NCBI GenBank assembly: GCA_035235625.1
Contig: CP141143.1
Coordinates: 788,501 to 852,500 of the forward strand
Length of the DNA stretch: 64,000 bases
Origin: Saururus chinensis
Lineage: Eukaryota > Streptophyta > Magnoliopsida > Piperales > Saururaceae
Reading direction: 5' to 3'
Shown here in pieces: positions 10,802 to 23,937 of this stretch. Under the pieces are notes generated by a model, which did not search any database, was not told where the DNA came from, and saw only the letters and a program-made list of their open reading frames with translations. A program made the translations under genes and the position numbers. How positions within the stretch are numbered: the stretch's first letter is position 1; each line of letters starts with the position of its first letter.

Positions 10802-11414
10802 TGTAATATCCCATATTTTTCTACGTTTCGGAAATTAAATCGTGGAAAATATGGTATTTGACCAATTGACATTCTTAGGAGAATAAATTTCTCCCTAAAT
10901 ATAATTTATGGTTGAAACTATGTAGTTAGAAAGTAGACATAAAGAGCTTCGAAACGCCACCAAGAACACGTGAATTGAAATTCGGATGAGGGAGATATGA
11001 CTGTTCGAAGTTGAACATATCGTATAGGGCCCGTTTACCCGATTTAAATATGTATTTGGCATGTTTAAATCATCTTGTGGGTCCGGTTAATTAAAATTAT
11101 AAAATTATTTTTTAGAAGCCTAATTAGGGTATCTAAGGGAGGGGGATTAGGAACCCTAATCTCATGCTTATAAAAGAGATGATTTGGGCACAATTAGGGG
11201 GTCTTTGCCCAATCGAAGGAGAGAATGGGGTGAACGGTAAAACTCCAGCAAGGCTCCGACGATAGTGGATCAACAACAAATCAACAATTAAGGTAAGATC
11301 ATTGCCGTTGTCTTTGCTTGAAGATTAATAAAAAAATTATTAATTAAATTTGAATAAAAATCAGATATGTATGGTGTAATTTACATAAACAGAGGAGATT
11401 GCACTAAAAGGACG
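10802..11414 (+). mobile_element. LTR fragment D (TGTAATATCCCATATTTTT...)
   Basis: It starts TGTAATATCCCATA, typical of a plant Ty3/gypsy LTR start, and contains a TATAAAA box at 11169-11175. It ends abruptly where a TGTCACGCCCCGG terminus begins at 11415. Its own 3' end was not found. The layout (TGTAA..CCC start, GGGCCC block, then TATA) parallels the minus-strand LTR C next to it, so the two may be distant relatives. Confidence 0.5.
11169..11175 (+). promoter_or_regulatory. TATA box of LTR fragment D
   Basis: TATAAAA is followed by a transcript-like leader (GAGATGATTTGGGCAC onward) about 370 bp after the LTR start, the usual place for the U3/R boundary promoter of an LTR. Confidence 0.45.
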
Positions 11415-12239
11415 TGTCACGCCCCGGCACCTCCCAACCCGAGCCGAACCCGGTCCAAGGGCCGGACCAATGCACGGGGGCGACAGATTGAAATGATTGA
11501 GGAAAATAGTGGAAGACTTGTGCCCCAACACATGCAATCTAATTCACGGAGTTTACGCACTACTTTGAGCAAGAGTAAATAGGTAGAACCAAAAGAGTTA
11601 AACTCTAAATTAAACCACAATCTCAAACCCACATACTAATAATCCATAGCCACACATTTGACTCCAAACAAGGTCTAAAATGAAACTAAAGACATAGTAT
11701 ATCACAAATCTAAAACAAGGATCATTCCACAAGATCCTAACATCAAAACAAGATAAACGAATAGACAAGCAAGACTAGAAGCCTCCACAACTACTCCCAA
11801 GCTCTCTCCGACCTTTCCTCATACAAAGGGTCCTATATGTCTGCATGTCACGCCACGCAGCCCCAAAACAAAACAAGAAAAATTGGGTGAGTATAAAAAC
11901 TCAGTAATGGTTTGATTACAACGATAATAATTAGAAAATACGATGGCATGGTAATGTAACTATTCATATCCAAAATTAGCATGCTATACTACTTTCTGAT
12001 CTTTTACTAGCTAAGACCCCGATTAAATTGTAAACATAAGAATTAACTTGCATAAGATATACTTATCAAGTCAAGTCATAAATATTCAGGTTGTTACCTA
12101 ACATGCATCCCACATAGGTATATGTTCATATCTACTCAAATCAAGCATGATAATCCCATAAATCACATAAGAAATGTCTTTCACACCATTTTCTGATCAT
12201 TCAACCATATCACCTAAACCCGCATAATAGTGTCACATT

Positions 12240-12670
12240 TACACACTTTCTCATCATGTATTCATACCACATAAACCTACATAATAGTGTCTCATTCACA
12301 TCATTTCTAATCATGCATTCATGTCACATAAACCTGCATAATAGTGTCTCATTTACATCATTTCTGATCATGCATTCATATCACATAAACCTGCATGATA
12401 GTGTCTCATTCACATCATTTCTGATCATGCATTCATGTCACATAAACATGCATAATAGTATCTCATTCACATCATTTCTGATCATGCATTCATATCACAT
12501 AAACCTGCATGATAGTGTCTCATTCACATCATTTTTGATCATGCATTCATATCACATAAACCTGCATGAAATGTATCTCTAACATACATTTCAGATCATG
12601 CATCAATATCATATAAACCTACATGAGATGTACCTCTAACATATATTTCAGATCATGCATTAACATTCTC
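12240..12670. repeat. 57 bp tandem array in LTR C, about seven units
   Basis: TTTCTGATCATGCATTCATA, ATCACATAAACCTGCAT and ATAGTGTCTCATTCACATCA recur in order every 57 bp, degrading toward the right end. The period is a multiple of three, so an open frame with a 19-residue repeat crosses it; this is not a gene. Confidence 0.9.
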
Positions 12671-14751
12671 ATTCATCGTGCATGTATAAGTGTCTCACAC
12701 ACACTAGTCTAACATACAAGTCCACACACAGAGAGAATGAACTGCTCCTCAAGGCTAAAGCCTTCGAGCAACTCCTGCTCCTCAAGGCCAAAGCCTTCGA
12801 GCAATTCTTGCCCATCGAGCCTAAACACCTGGGCAACCCTGCTTGTCAAGACCGAAGTCCCAAGTAACAATACCTGGTAAGCCGGTGCACTCGGACAAAC
12901 CAGCTGGATTCTCAGGGTTCAGATAATCATAATAATCTCAATCCGCAAGACAAGTACATAACTCGTCCCTACACAATTCCATTTAACTAGACTCAACCCG
13001 ACTCGGAGTGTGCACGTAAAAATACTCTATGTCAACTCTAGTCCTCATGTCCCATACCATGAGTATTCGTGATGCCATAGAAGCAAATTTAACTAAGCAC
13101 TAGCGCAACGAACCTTAAAGCTATCCATCGACATAATGCGTCCCATACCGCAAGTGTCTAATGGTTTCTCCTCGGCTGTTCCACACAGGACTTAAATAGA
13201 AAACATATCCTTTCGGACTAACCAAGTTTTGATTAATTCAATGAGCGATTAATCTAGCACGCAATCTCAACCATTACATACAATCGATTAACTCTGATTA
13301 AACATCGGTAAAACCTCACTCATGAAGTCCAATACATGGTGCATGATATCATGATACATCCGTGAGCAAAAGTCTACGTGGGTTCCAACATATGGAACAT
13401 CCTCCCAATTAGTCCCCTCATGCATCATAATCAAAGCATAATTAACTACAATTTCATAGTAGATTCCCCATATGCGTGTGTATTCATGCATATTCTAAGT
13501 ATATGACCAATGCTTGACTTAAACTCATAAGACAATATACACATGCTTGAACACATTTAAAACAATGATTCCTAACTAAAATCAAAACAAAGTCCACCAT
13601 AAAGCTTAAATCCATCCATGTGAAATCAAACATTTACTCCCACAAACATGATTCTTCCACACATTAAGTCACAACATGATCACATCCAATATCCATAAAC
13701 CATTCTCATTATAAGAGAACACATCTCACCATTTTTCACATAATATCCTTGCTGGAAATATATTCTAATCATAAGAATTCCAACATTCAAAAGTTTAAGG
13801 TACTTCAATATCAATATGCATAATTATCAACATAATATGATGCCACATGACCACACTTAAACACATTCCATAACCTTCCATAATCAATTCTACACCTTTA
13901 GTAGCTTAATTTTATCATATAATACCTCTCATAGCCATTAGAATCATCAAATGAAGTAAAACATTGAAATGTGCATAAGTTTCAAAAATAGCAAAAACTG
14001 CATTCGATCGGATATACTGCAAATCAGTCAAAAATATAGTGTTGCTGTTCTAACGCCCTAGTAGGCCGTTCTAACACCAACACAGCAGTTTTGACCTTCT
14101 TCTTCATTTTCGAAAATCAAACCGAAACACTATGAAAATACCTTCAAATCTTCATCCATGGTACCAAACATTAACAAAAACTCATAAAACCTTCTAGAAC
14201 ACTAATCTATATCATTCTAAGACAAAACCCTAAGAAATCAAGATGAAAGATTAGCATTTACTAAACCCACCATTAGAGCACTAAATCAAGCAAACCCATT
14301 CCAAATAAACCATGAAAAATTAAGATTTTACCATAAGAAAACTGAGATTTTGAAGACCCATTACTTTGTCACTTGTTTAGATTCGGATTTGACCTTCACC
14401 CTTCTTAGAAACCTTCCAAAAATATAGTGTATAAGTTAAACTCCATTAAAAATCAATTTAACATTGAAAACCTTGAAGAAATCTTAGATCTAGGGTTTGT
14501 TAAGCATAAAAAATGAATTTTAATAAGTAGGGTTTGAAGTGAGGGAGTAAATCAGTGACTTTGATGCTTGAAATCGAATCAAATTAAAGGGGAATGGTTG
14601 GATTAAAAATGTATTAGGATAAGATCTAGGGTTTAAGTTTAATTAAGGAAGAACATACCTTAATCCCTTCTAATCCGGGCCTAATTGGGGAACTAGGCCT
14701 TAATCACCTCATCCCAGCCTATTCTCAAAATAGAAATGACAACCCTTTTTC

Positions 14752-14758
14752 TTTTATA
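14752..14758 (-). promoter_or_regulatory. TATA box of LTR C (minus strand)
   Basis: The reverse complement reads CTATAAAAG, followed by a leader-like sequence, in a position analogous to the TATA box of fragment D. Confidence 0.4.
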
Positions 14759-15584
14759 GTAGGGCTTGGGGTACACTTAATAAACTAATGGGGTGTAAAT
14801 AAAATTTTGGGCTAAAAAATGGGTATTTTACAAATTTGGGCACTAATTAAATCTGATAAAATTCTAAAATTTTTTGTATGAGCTTAAGTTGATATATGGG
14901 GAATTTTGGTCTAAAAATCTTAATTTCATTGAGTAATGCCCGAGATTTTTCATACATTTTCCTTAAAATTCACGAAATTTTTTTGCAATATAACGTCTAT
15001 AAATCGGAGGAGAAATGACAAAATCAAAACCTGATAAAACAGTTTATAATTTAAAATAGTAAACATCCATTTTCCATCTAAATATTTTCATCATACGGTT
15101 AAACATTGTACGGCCAAAGCAAATATCCTCGTGCGCTACTCGAAAACACATGTACGACTAAATTACTATGATCATAGACTTTAAATATAAATCCCTCCCA
15201 GACATCCGTGAGTGCAAGTCCCATAACAGTCCACCATCTGATCCAAATTCAAAGTTCAGAATACATACACATTTTAACGTCTCGTCTCACCCAATACATC
15301 GGATCATGGCACAAATAAACTAACAGTGAGTGAAGCAGATGCCTGAGACAACGGGAATCAAGCCACTGCTGAAATGAGCGTCCATCTCCAAGAGCTCTCC
15401 ACACAACCTGCAAAACCTCCCGTACAACTGGGCTAAAAAGTAGGGTAATGAGTATTTTCATACTTAGTAGGAAAATACCCAGTAGGGGAAACCCAACCAG
15501 TGAACTCACCATGTTCATAAATACATGCGTTCATGCAACTCAAACATGAAGCAGAAGCATATCAATATCATGCTCATACGCATA

Positions 15585-16065
15585 CAAACATACCAAATGC
15601 ACCATCGTGCCAAAGACATACCAAATGCACCATTGTGCCAAAGACATACCAAATGCACCATCGTACCAAAATCATACCAAAGGCACCATCGTGCCAAAAT
15701 CATACCAAATGCACTATCGTGCCAAAATCATACCAAAGACACCATCGTGCCAAAATCATACCATCAGATTAAACTTACACAAACACCCTTATTCAGGGTC
15801 TTACAAACTTATTCGTCCCACCATACGCTTACTCATACAACTTACACATACTTGTATGACCTTACTCGTACAATCATACTCGTACGACCTTACTCATACA
15901 GCTTACACAAAATCACACTTACTGTCTTACTCATACTCATACTCTTACAATCATACTCATACGCATACTCTTACAGTCGTGCTCATACTCATACGCTTAC
16001 AGTCGTGCTCATACTCATACTCTTACAGTCGTGCTCATACACATACAGTCGTACTCATAATCGTA
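15585..16065. repeat. 30 bp minisatellites in element B
   Basis: Units around CAAATGCACCATCGTGCCAA (about 15590-15770) and CTTACAGTCGTGCTCATACT (about 15940-16060) repeat at about 30 bp. They are reverse complements of the arrays at 9160-9590. Confidence 0.85.
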
Positions 16066-16299
16066 CACATATCAACAACCACTGAAGCTCATTACAACTA
16101 ATAAGCTCCAGCGTCGAAATGGAAAAGAATGCCACTGGGGCAACACCTTAACCTTCAGGGAGTGACTAGACGTCATGGACTTTTCCGAAGGTAAGGCGCA
16201 CCAATGCTCATGGGCCACTGGATCGAACAGGTAAGAGTAGATCCATGATACTACTTACCTAAGCGCGTAAACATAAACACCCACACATAAGGGGTCATA

Positions 16300-16690
16300 C
16301 AGTTGCCCACCATAATGGGTCTTATAGTGCCAGAGAATTGCCCACCATAATGGGTCTTATAGTGTCAGTGCCACTCTTGGGCAGAAATCATACAGTGCCA
16401 CTTGGGCAGAAACATACAGTGCCACTCTTAGGCAGAAACATACAACGCTCTCAACAGAGCATCAAACGTCTGGGCTTACACAACACACAGACCAAATCAA
16501 AAACATACTTCGCTCTCAACAAAGCATCAGACATCTGGGCTTCATATAGCACACAGACAAAGTCGGAAACGTACATCGCTCTCAACAGAGCATCAAACGT
16601 CTGGGCTTATACAACACGCAGACTAAATCGGAAATATATGTCGCTCTCAACAGAGCATCAGACGTCTAGTGCTCTATACAGCACACAGAC
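16300..16690. repeat. Minisatellites in element B matching 8460-8960
   Basis: CCACCATAATGGGTCTTATA units come first, then CAGTGCCACTTGGGCAGAAA units, then units of about 68 bp around TCGCTCTCAACAGAGCATCA. The order is the reverse of that in element A. Confidence 0.8.
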
Positions 16691-17439
16691 AACATCCCAC
16701 AGGATAAACACCATGGCAAGACATGAGAAATGCTCAGCCGACTCATTATCGGCTAGCTCAAACACAGAACTTAATCCGTCGAACCCTCAGGTCTCAAACT
16801 CACAACGCTATCATTAGCTGTGCTTATAATTCAAGTTTGAATTAAGTAAATTATGTGGTACAATTATGCCACACAAACTCACAGTCCTCAACTGACCAAA
16901 CCGAAGCTGAGCCCGATCGAAACCCTAGTTCATCAAGGCAGCAGACTTCACTTACCCGTCCACATCATGGACAAAACTCATCGTACATCAAACCCTTACA
17001 GTCTTGCATACTTTGCCATCCATCTTATGGCCAAATCATATTACACTGACATCCTCAAATGAAGCTCCTCATAGCCAACCCGGTTGTTGCCCTCTTACTT
17101 CTATCTCACTTATTATGCTTACTTTTCACTTCATAATCTGTACGTTATGCTTGTACAATTATGCACACTCTTACTGTTTGGCAATCGCCCAACATACAAT
17201 CCAACCCAAACTGATCCATTCTAATCCTTGCCCAACATACTCATATCCTCTGTCTTCTGTCATACGCTTACTCACCCATATCCAAATCCAGACAAAACCT
17301 CTGTCACCTCTTATTGTCCATTGCCCATACCTCTGCCCACATACACTTACACATATCCATAGCATAGTCAAATAGTCATCATACATACATATGTCTATCA
17401 CACATATGTATAACGTACACATACGGTCATACATACGTA

Positions 17440-17780
17440 ACTTACAAACATGCTCACTAGCCATTACTAGTGCATACATACACATTTATACATACGTCAA
17501 ACATACACGCTAGCCAGCACTAGCACATGCATAAACCATACATACTCCAAACATGCACGCTAGCCATCACTAGCACATGCATAAACCAACATACTTCAAA
17601 CATGCACGCTAGCCATCACTAGCACATGCATAAACCAACATACTTCAAACATGCACGCTAGCCATCACTAGCACATGCATACATACGTCAACATACACGC
17701 TAGCCATCACTAGCACATATTCAATCAACATACGAAACTTACCAACAAACACGCTAGTCATCACTAGCACATACTTACAT
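17440..17780. repeat. About 49 bp tandem array, six to seven units (ACGCTAGCCATCACTAGCAC)
   Basis: ACGCTAGCCATCACTAGCAC followed by ATGCATAAACC-type sequence and CATACTTCAAACATGC is repeated, with the three central units nearly identical. The corresponding array in element A has fewer, more diverged units, so this array expanded after the two copies separated. Confidence 0.85.
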
Positions 17781-19641
17781 CCAACATACTTACAGCCAAC
17801 ATGCATGTCATATGCATTTCAACATACCATATCATCATGCTTACATGCATATCATGCAATCGGATTGTTACTTAACATCCAAAGCATGAAACCATACAAT
17901 CCTAGTATGCTGCTACTCAGTCAAAGCATGTTATCATGAAATTACGAGTTCAAAGCTCCCCTACCTTGTAATCATGATGTTTGATGGCGAGCACATGATG
18001 GTGGCGGCATCGACAGTGGAGTTGGAGGCCAAAACTGTTGCCTGGCTGAGAGAGCTGCTGTCCTGAGGATTTAGGAAATGCCAAAAACAATCACGGCCAA
18101 ACAGGGTGTCAGAAATCAATGCGGCAAGACCTGCAATCCACGGCGGCACACTAGGGCGGCCGGGAGAAATGTCGTGCCAACATATGTGGTAGTGTGACCA
18201 GAAGTCGATGGTGTACTCACTGAAGATGGGCCGGTGGCTAAGACGTGCTCAGCCGGCCACAAGACATCGAAATCGGTCGTGGACAGCACCCAACGATGAC
18301 GATTTCGCATCAACATGGGCCCACATAAGGGCGGAGAGCATGGGGCAACGCTCGAGGACAGAGGGGAGGTGGTGGAGGCTCTAGTGGTCCACTCCACTCG
18401 GTGGCAAAGCCAACCGATGGTCAGGCGGCGCGAATGCGGCGCCTAAACCCAAAAGCACACGCGTGGCCACATGCACACGCGACCCAAAGGGGCGGGGGAG
18501 AGGGCTGAAAGGAGGCGACCCAAGGCCCACAAAAGGCCAACAAGGCTAAGGCCCTAGCTGTGGCCAATCAAAGCGGCGACATCGCCGATCGCCACCCACA
18601 ACCAATACCCATCGTGTGGGCGGCTGTGCATCTCGCATGGTATAGGGCAATGACAAGCGGCCCATTCCGAGCGGTAATATAATTAGGCCAAGTGGGGTTG
18701 ACCCTCATTGTCGCCGAGCCGGGGCAGAGCCCACAATGGCCAAATAGCCCAAAGCTTGCCGATGGCAACGAACCGAGACGCACCCAAAGCGTCCAATCGG
18801 GCGGAGCAATACAATAGGGCGAAGCGGGGTCGAAACAGTAACCCCCTACCGACACTGGGTCGAGGTAGGCTAGACGGAGTCCATCCCGTGGCCAGACGAC
18901 GGCTGGAAACACACCGGCGTCCAAAAAATCCCACGGACAATGAGATGGAAAATGTGAAAAAAACCCGACCAAAGTGCCGGTAGCTCACCATAGAGTGAAG
19001 AAAGCATGGCGGCGGCTCTAGCCAGCGCCTATGGGTTCCTAGTGGTCAACTAAACATAAGTCTAGTTGGGGTGGCCACAAACGACATCAAAATCGTATAC
19101 CCACAGTTCAAAAACGGGATTGAAGGAGAGAAAAACCTGAAGAAAAGTTTGGTACCTCGTGGAGGAGCGAAGAGGACATGACGGCGGTCATAGCTGGTAC
19201 CTACGGACTCGTGGCAGTGAGGCAAAGCAGATCCTAACAAGAATCGACGGAATCCGATGATGGAGGAGGGAGAACGGAGCGACCGGAATCAAGCTCGGGT
19301 TCTCACAAAAACTACTGGACGTGAAAATATTTCTGGAATGTCGGTTCTGTGGAATCCTATGGGTGGAAAAATATATATAGTTAATCTTTTTAATTTTTAT
19401 ATCCACATCCCTAACACACGTTCACCTACTGGTTACATTTTATAGCTCCAAAATTCACGCCTTAAGCACGCAGCAAGGCCCGCGGCCTGTGACTAAGCCC
19501 CACACCCGACTCTATGGGTATAAATACGGGGTATGTATATATAAATATGAATACGCTGTAGCGTCACATTTTCCTGCCGAAAATGACCAAAAAAATAGCA
19601 AAAAAATCCTATAAAATCGTAGAAAAATCAGGGACCTTACA

Positions 19642-19898
19642 CATCGGTAGGGCCCATAGGGGGGTCCCGCTAAACCCTAATTTTTAAAAAATTAATAAAA
19701 ATTTAAAAAAATCCCAAAAATTCAAAATTGACTAAAAACTACTTAAAACTCATAAATGTGAAATTAATTTTTGATTAAAACCTTCAAAAAATACCCAAAT
19801 TTATAAAATTATCTCGAACCGATCATAATTAATATTAAACCACATAAAAATATTTCAACAAAATAAATTCAAACCGGTTTACGATAAGGGATCTTACA
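19642..19898 (-). mobile_element. LTR C, minus orientation, part 2 (terminal piece)
   Basis: AT-rich sequence following element B and ending GATAAGGGATCTTACA. In reverse complement this gives TGTAAGATCCCTTATC, an LTR-like start. It is taken as the missing end of LTR C on the basis of terminus type and position only. Confidence 0.45.
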
Positions 19899-19999
19899 AG
19901 ATGACTTTAAAACAAGGAAACAAGTTGCTTAGAGAACTAAGTGGTACATGATTAAGTAAGAAGGATACAAAATGAATAAAAGCATAATAAACCATTAGG
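19899..19999. other. Unassigned 100 bp between LTR C and the duplicated segment
   Basis: No feature recognised. Base 20000 is where similarity to 41071 begins. Confidence 0.4.
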
Positions 20000-22900
20000 A
20001 GTACAACCCCAGTGGGGGTAACTGATGTTCTTGTATAGTTAGCGTTCTAGTAGGTATATGTAGATAGATATACTAAAACATCCTCATGATATAGGTACAA
20101 GGAGGAATGACTTGATCGGACTGTTGAAGGATTGTGATTTGTAAAAAGTGAGGACGACTCCTTAATCAAGGTTTTGTTCTATCTATTGTTGGCATTTGTG
20201 GTGCCGGTTAATTTATACTTTATCCAGTTGTATCATATAATTATGCAAACTTACACTTTGGTGGGTCCTTGATCCATTCAAAATGCTTTGGCCGAACCTA
20301 CTATGAGTATGTACGATTTGATAATGCCATATGTTGGAAAAATAATGAACATGACTTAGGATTATTTTAAATCGAGTTTTAATTTTGGTTTCTGAGAAAA
20401 TTATATATTTTTTTGTATTCACTTTGATATCTCATATAATAAAACAAATTGAGTGACAATAGATTTATGTTAAACTTCTTATATTAACTTTACATTTTTT
20501 AATAATGTCTTTTAATATAAGTTTGATTTGGTATGTAATATAAAGGTATGTTAGTAAAATTATTTACTTAGATTCTTTTAGATGATTGTCACATATAACC
20601 TAATACCAGTTGTTTGGTATGCGATATGAGGGTTTGTTAGAACCCTATGCTGAGTTTAACTTTGTAAGGTTATAGCTTGCATCCCCGAGCTTGGATTTGC
20701 ACATTTTTTAAATAGTTGAAAAATTATTGTTGAGCTTTATCATATGAGATCTGCATGAGTATATTTTCTTAAATTTTTTTATGGGTCCTACAAATACAAC
20801 ATAGTTGTCAATTAGATAATTTTTGGCGAGCTCTACCAAGTGAGACTTGCTGCCAAACTGGTGATTAATATAAATGGTGTGTTCTACAATATGAAGTCCT
20901 TGAACACCATTATTTTTGCTTAATACAAATGTATATAGGTTAATATGATACTTATAATTATCTATGTGCACAATTTATAATCTTTATAATCCTAAAAGTG
21001 AATCTTATAACTATAACATAGAAAAAAGACCTTTATTTGATATATTTTTTATCTAATCTATAATTATATACATAATAATATGTATGTTATTGCTAGTACT
21101 ATGAAAAAATAGTTAAAAAACGTAAATTGTAATAGTAACCCTGTGAAGCAGAGTGACTTCCACACTACCCTCTACTTTACTCTTCTCCTCTTCTAGTAAA
21201 AGTTTCACTAATGATAGTTGCAAAGCAAAAAAAAATAATAATAAATAAAAGGGAGCAACAGGGAAGGAGTCATCGTCTCATTCAGGAGGGGGTCAATGCA
21301 TTGGGAGTGTGAAATCACTATGAAGCATTAAAGCTGAGGGTGAGAGGCATTAGGCAAACAGTGTGAATCCCCAGCCATTATAATTTATTTGTGGTAGCAA
21401 ACAGCTTTGTGTGGATAGGGAGCTTTGTGTGGATAGGGTTGACGTCGAACGTGGTCGCAAGTCTCGTCCCGGTCCCACGCGGACCTTACCTACCCTCCTT
21501 CTTTTTTCTTCTTCTAACAGCTATATATCATGAATAAAGAAAGATAGCAGTGGGTGAGCTGGTAACAAGTACAACTTTGGTAGAATTTGCCAAAAATAAA
21601 AAAATAGCAAGCTATATTTCTTCTACCAGTAAAATGAAACCATAAAATATAAAAATTTAGAAATAGTTGAGAAGCTCCTTAGAGATGGATTTATTAGCCT
21701 CCTCAATTAAAAAAAAGCCTGTTTGTAATTGGTGATCCGACAACACTAACGTTAATTTTAGGACGTTGTTATTTGGACGCAATTTTTGCTCATGTCCCCC
21801 CAAACCATAGTAATTGTATTGAATTCCTCACTTCCCCAAGTATCCCCTTAGAACCACTTGTTTACCCCACTTTCTCTCAATCTCACTTCTTTTTTCTCAA
21901 ACACCGGTGATGACCGTTGCCACCCTGCCCTGCCCTGCCCTTGGGGCATCTTTGTTGATCATTATTTAAATTTACCCCAATGTGGTGCTAGAGCGCCTTC
22001 ATGCTACCCACGTCCAAATTTATCTATGGGCAACTAAAAAAGCTAAAAGTGAGTGAGAAAGGCCGAGTGAAGTAGCCATTTTTGCCATCGTGGCTAAGAT
22101 TTGCCATGACGGCCCGGCAAATCTAGTATCCACCCAATCAAGGGTCATCACAGACGTCCATTTTTTAACTATTCTCAATAAATAGTAGGGTTTTTTCTTA
22201 TTTTAAAAAAAAATAGTGATATACTTATAATAAAGTTTTTTATTTTTTAATTAGATAGAACATGCAGGCCTCACATCAACTTTACTTGACCTTATATTTC
22301 TTTATCAATGTCCCTATACCACTTTCTGTTTATTTAATATTTTTTTTAATTAGGTTAAAAAAAGGAGTCTCACATAGACAACAAGAAGAGAATATTATTT
22401 ATTATGTGTAATTAAAATTTTATTAGATAATAAATAAAAAATCTTGTTTAGATGAGCTCGAGCTCATGTGTACGTTGAAGGTAACATCATGGGCAATAAG
22501 ATCAAAACCATATTACTTGGAAGAAAATTAATTTTGTTGCCTCTTCTAGATCTCGGTTTGATAGTTTATGATGTTCAAACTTAGTTAACGCGTGTGAGTT
22601 TAGACTTATATAATATATATATTTTTTAAATTAAAAAAAATTACTTTAAAAATTCAAACGCGGTTGGGAGGTTGTGTATGACGGATTCGTGGAAAGAGTG
22701 AACTTCAGGTGGGCCCCGCCCCGTTGGGCCTAGGAAATAGGAAGATGTCCAACTTTCTTTCCGCGTATACGTTTGCGTTAATGGGCAAATGGCGGAGACG
22801 AAACGCTGAAAAACAAAGGAAGAGGTAGTGGGAGATTAAAAGAGAGCAAGTCTTGGCTGTCGCCAGATTACCCTCTATAGTAAAGGAAGACAAAGAATAA

Positions 22901-23040
22901 TGCCCACCCTTTTGCCTCTTTTGAACCTCCTAACTAAAAGACAATAAGCTTTTATTTATTAATTTAGCTCCCAATGACTAAACACTTTCAGATGACCATA
23001 TCAACCATAAATATTAGTAATTTATAAAAATAAAAAAATT
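20000..23040. other. Far upstream region of GDPDL left copy, no gene
   Basis: AT-rich DNA without a credible reading frame. Bases 20000-22110 match 41071-44090 apart from a hAT insertion in the right copy. Bases 22115-22920 do not align well with the right copy, which instead carries transposon-like sequence at about 44180-44460. Close similarity resumes by 23041. Confidence 0.6.
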
Positions 23041-23808
23041 GTCAGGAAGCGTTAAGTGCCTGGATGTTCTAATCCAGATGGTCGGCATTAATGTGAGAAT
23101 TTGTTTTATTAATGTAAGCAAGTTCATGGTTTTATTATTATTAAAAACAAAAAATAAGTGTTATTAAAAAATATTTTTTATATTCTTAGTTGATAATAAT
23201 TCTAGCGTAAGTTATAAAGTCATTTACCGATACCATCAATAACAACACATAATGTTAATTATGCGCTAATAAAAAAATTTGACGCTCAACTAAGGCTAGG
23301 CTCGTATTATGAGGGAAAAGCATGAAAAACGCTCCATGTGATGTGATTAGAGACCACCGGGTAGGACTAAGTACGCTGCCAATGAAATTGCAGTAGCGTA
23401 TAGATAGATGATCCATCGATTGGCGATTGGAATCAATCCCTCCCTCCCGACAGACAAAACGCACTCTCTTTCTCTGCAGTCTCCTCTCCTCTCTACAGAA
23501 GGTCCCCCCTTTCAAACTTACTCAATCCTTAATTGTGATCTCAGGTATAATAAATACTCCTAATTAACTGATCTATTGATGGTAATGCTACAACTCTACA
23601 ACCTTAATGATATGATATGATATTAATTATAATTAAAAAATAGATTACGGTTTCCAAGCTGCCGCTGCTTCTTCTTCCGGAGAGTCAACCAACCTCTCTC
23701 TCTCTATCTCTCTTTCTTACGGGAGGCGTCCAGCTAGCTTTACTACATAATCATTAAGAAACACCTGCTTTGCAGTCTTCGCGCAGACGGACCCCAGCTC
23801 AGCTGCCT

Positions 23809-23811
<3 letters not shown>

Positions 23812-23845
<34 letters not shown>
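23812..23845. repeat. (TC)17 microsatellite in the GDPDL left-copy leader
   Basis: An uninterrupted TC dinucleotide run of 34 bp, 92 bp before the start codon. CT/GA tracts in plant 5' leaders can be bound by BPC/GAGA-type factors; that role is an inference. The right copy has exactly the same length. Confidence 0.85.
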
Positions 23846-23848
<3 letters not shown>

Positions 23849-23937
23849 TTTCTGTCTCCCTGCGAAACAAGAGAAATAAACATCCAACTAGAACAGCAAA
23901 CAAGGAACGACGAGGAGGATCCCGTCATAGTAAGCCG

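Larger units (their letters stand above)
11415..14929 (-). mobile_element. LTR C, minus orientation, part 1 (interrupted by element B)
   Basis: The plus-strand left end is TGTCACGCCCCGG. Read on the minus strand the element would start TGTAAGATCCCTTATCG (at 19898) and end CCGGGGCGTGACA. The block GGGTGAGTATAAAAACTCAG at about 11885 resembles a GAGTATGAAAATACTC block in elements A and B, which supports a relationship. A minus-strand TATA box lies at 14752-14758. A 57 bp minisatellite lies at 12240-12670. No coding domain was found. No target duplication was found (GGACG on the left, AGATG on the right), so one boundary may be wrong. Confidence 0.5.
14930..19641 (-). mobile_element. 4.7 kb coding-free LTR-like element B, inverted copy of element A
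   Basis: Read on the minus strand it starts TGTAAGGTCCCTGATTTTTC (ending at 19641) and ends CTCGGGCATTACTCA near 14930. It follows element A throughout: the leader with GGTCATTTTCGGCAGGAAAA, the GC-rich third (about 18100-19250), and the same chain of minisatellites in mirrored order. It is about 4712 bp, roughly 190 bp shorter than A. The left terminus carries a small insertion and no target duplication is evident. It lies inside LTR C. As in A, no gag-pol coding was seen, so it is read as a solo LTR. Confidence 0.75.

Noticed and set aside
12256-12582. 108-codon repetitive frame
   Set aside because: By-product of the 57 bp tandem array in LTR C.
5323-19641. Elements A and B as the two LTRs of one retrotransposon
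   Set aside because: They are in opposite orientation and the DNA between them consists of other LTR pieces, not gag-pol.
20213-20422. Small frame kept in both copies (also 41283-41492)
   Set aside because: Conservation follows from the recent duplication; no domain or upstream signals.
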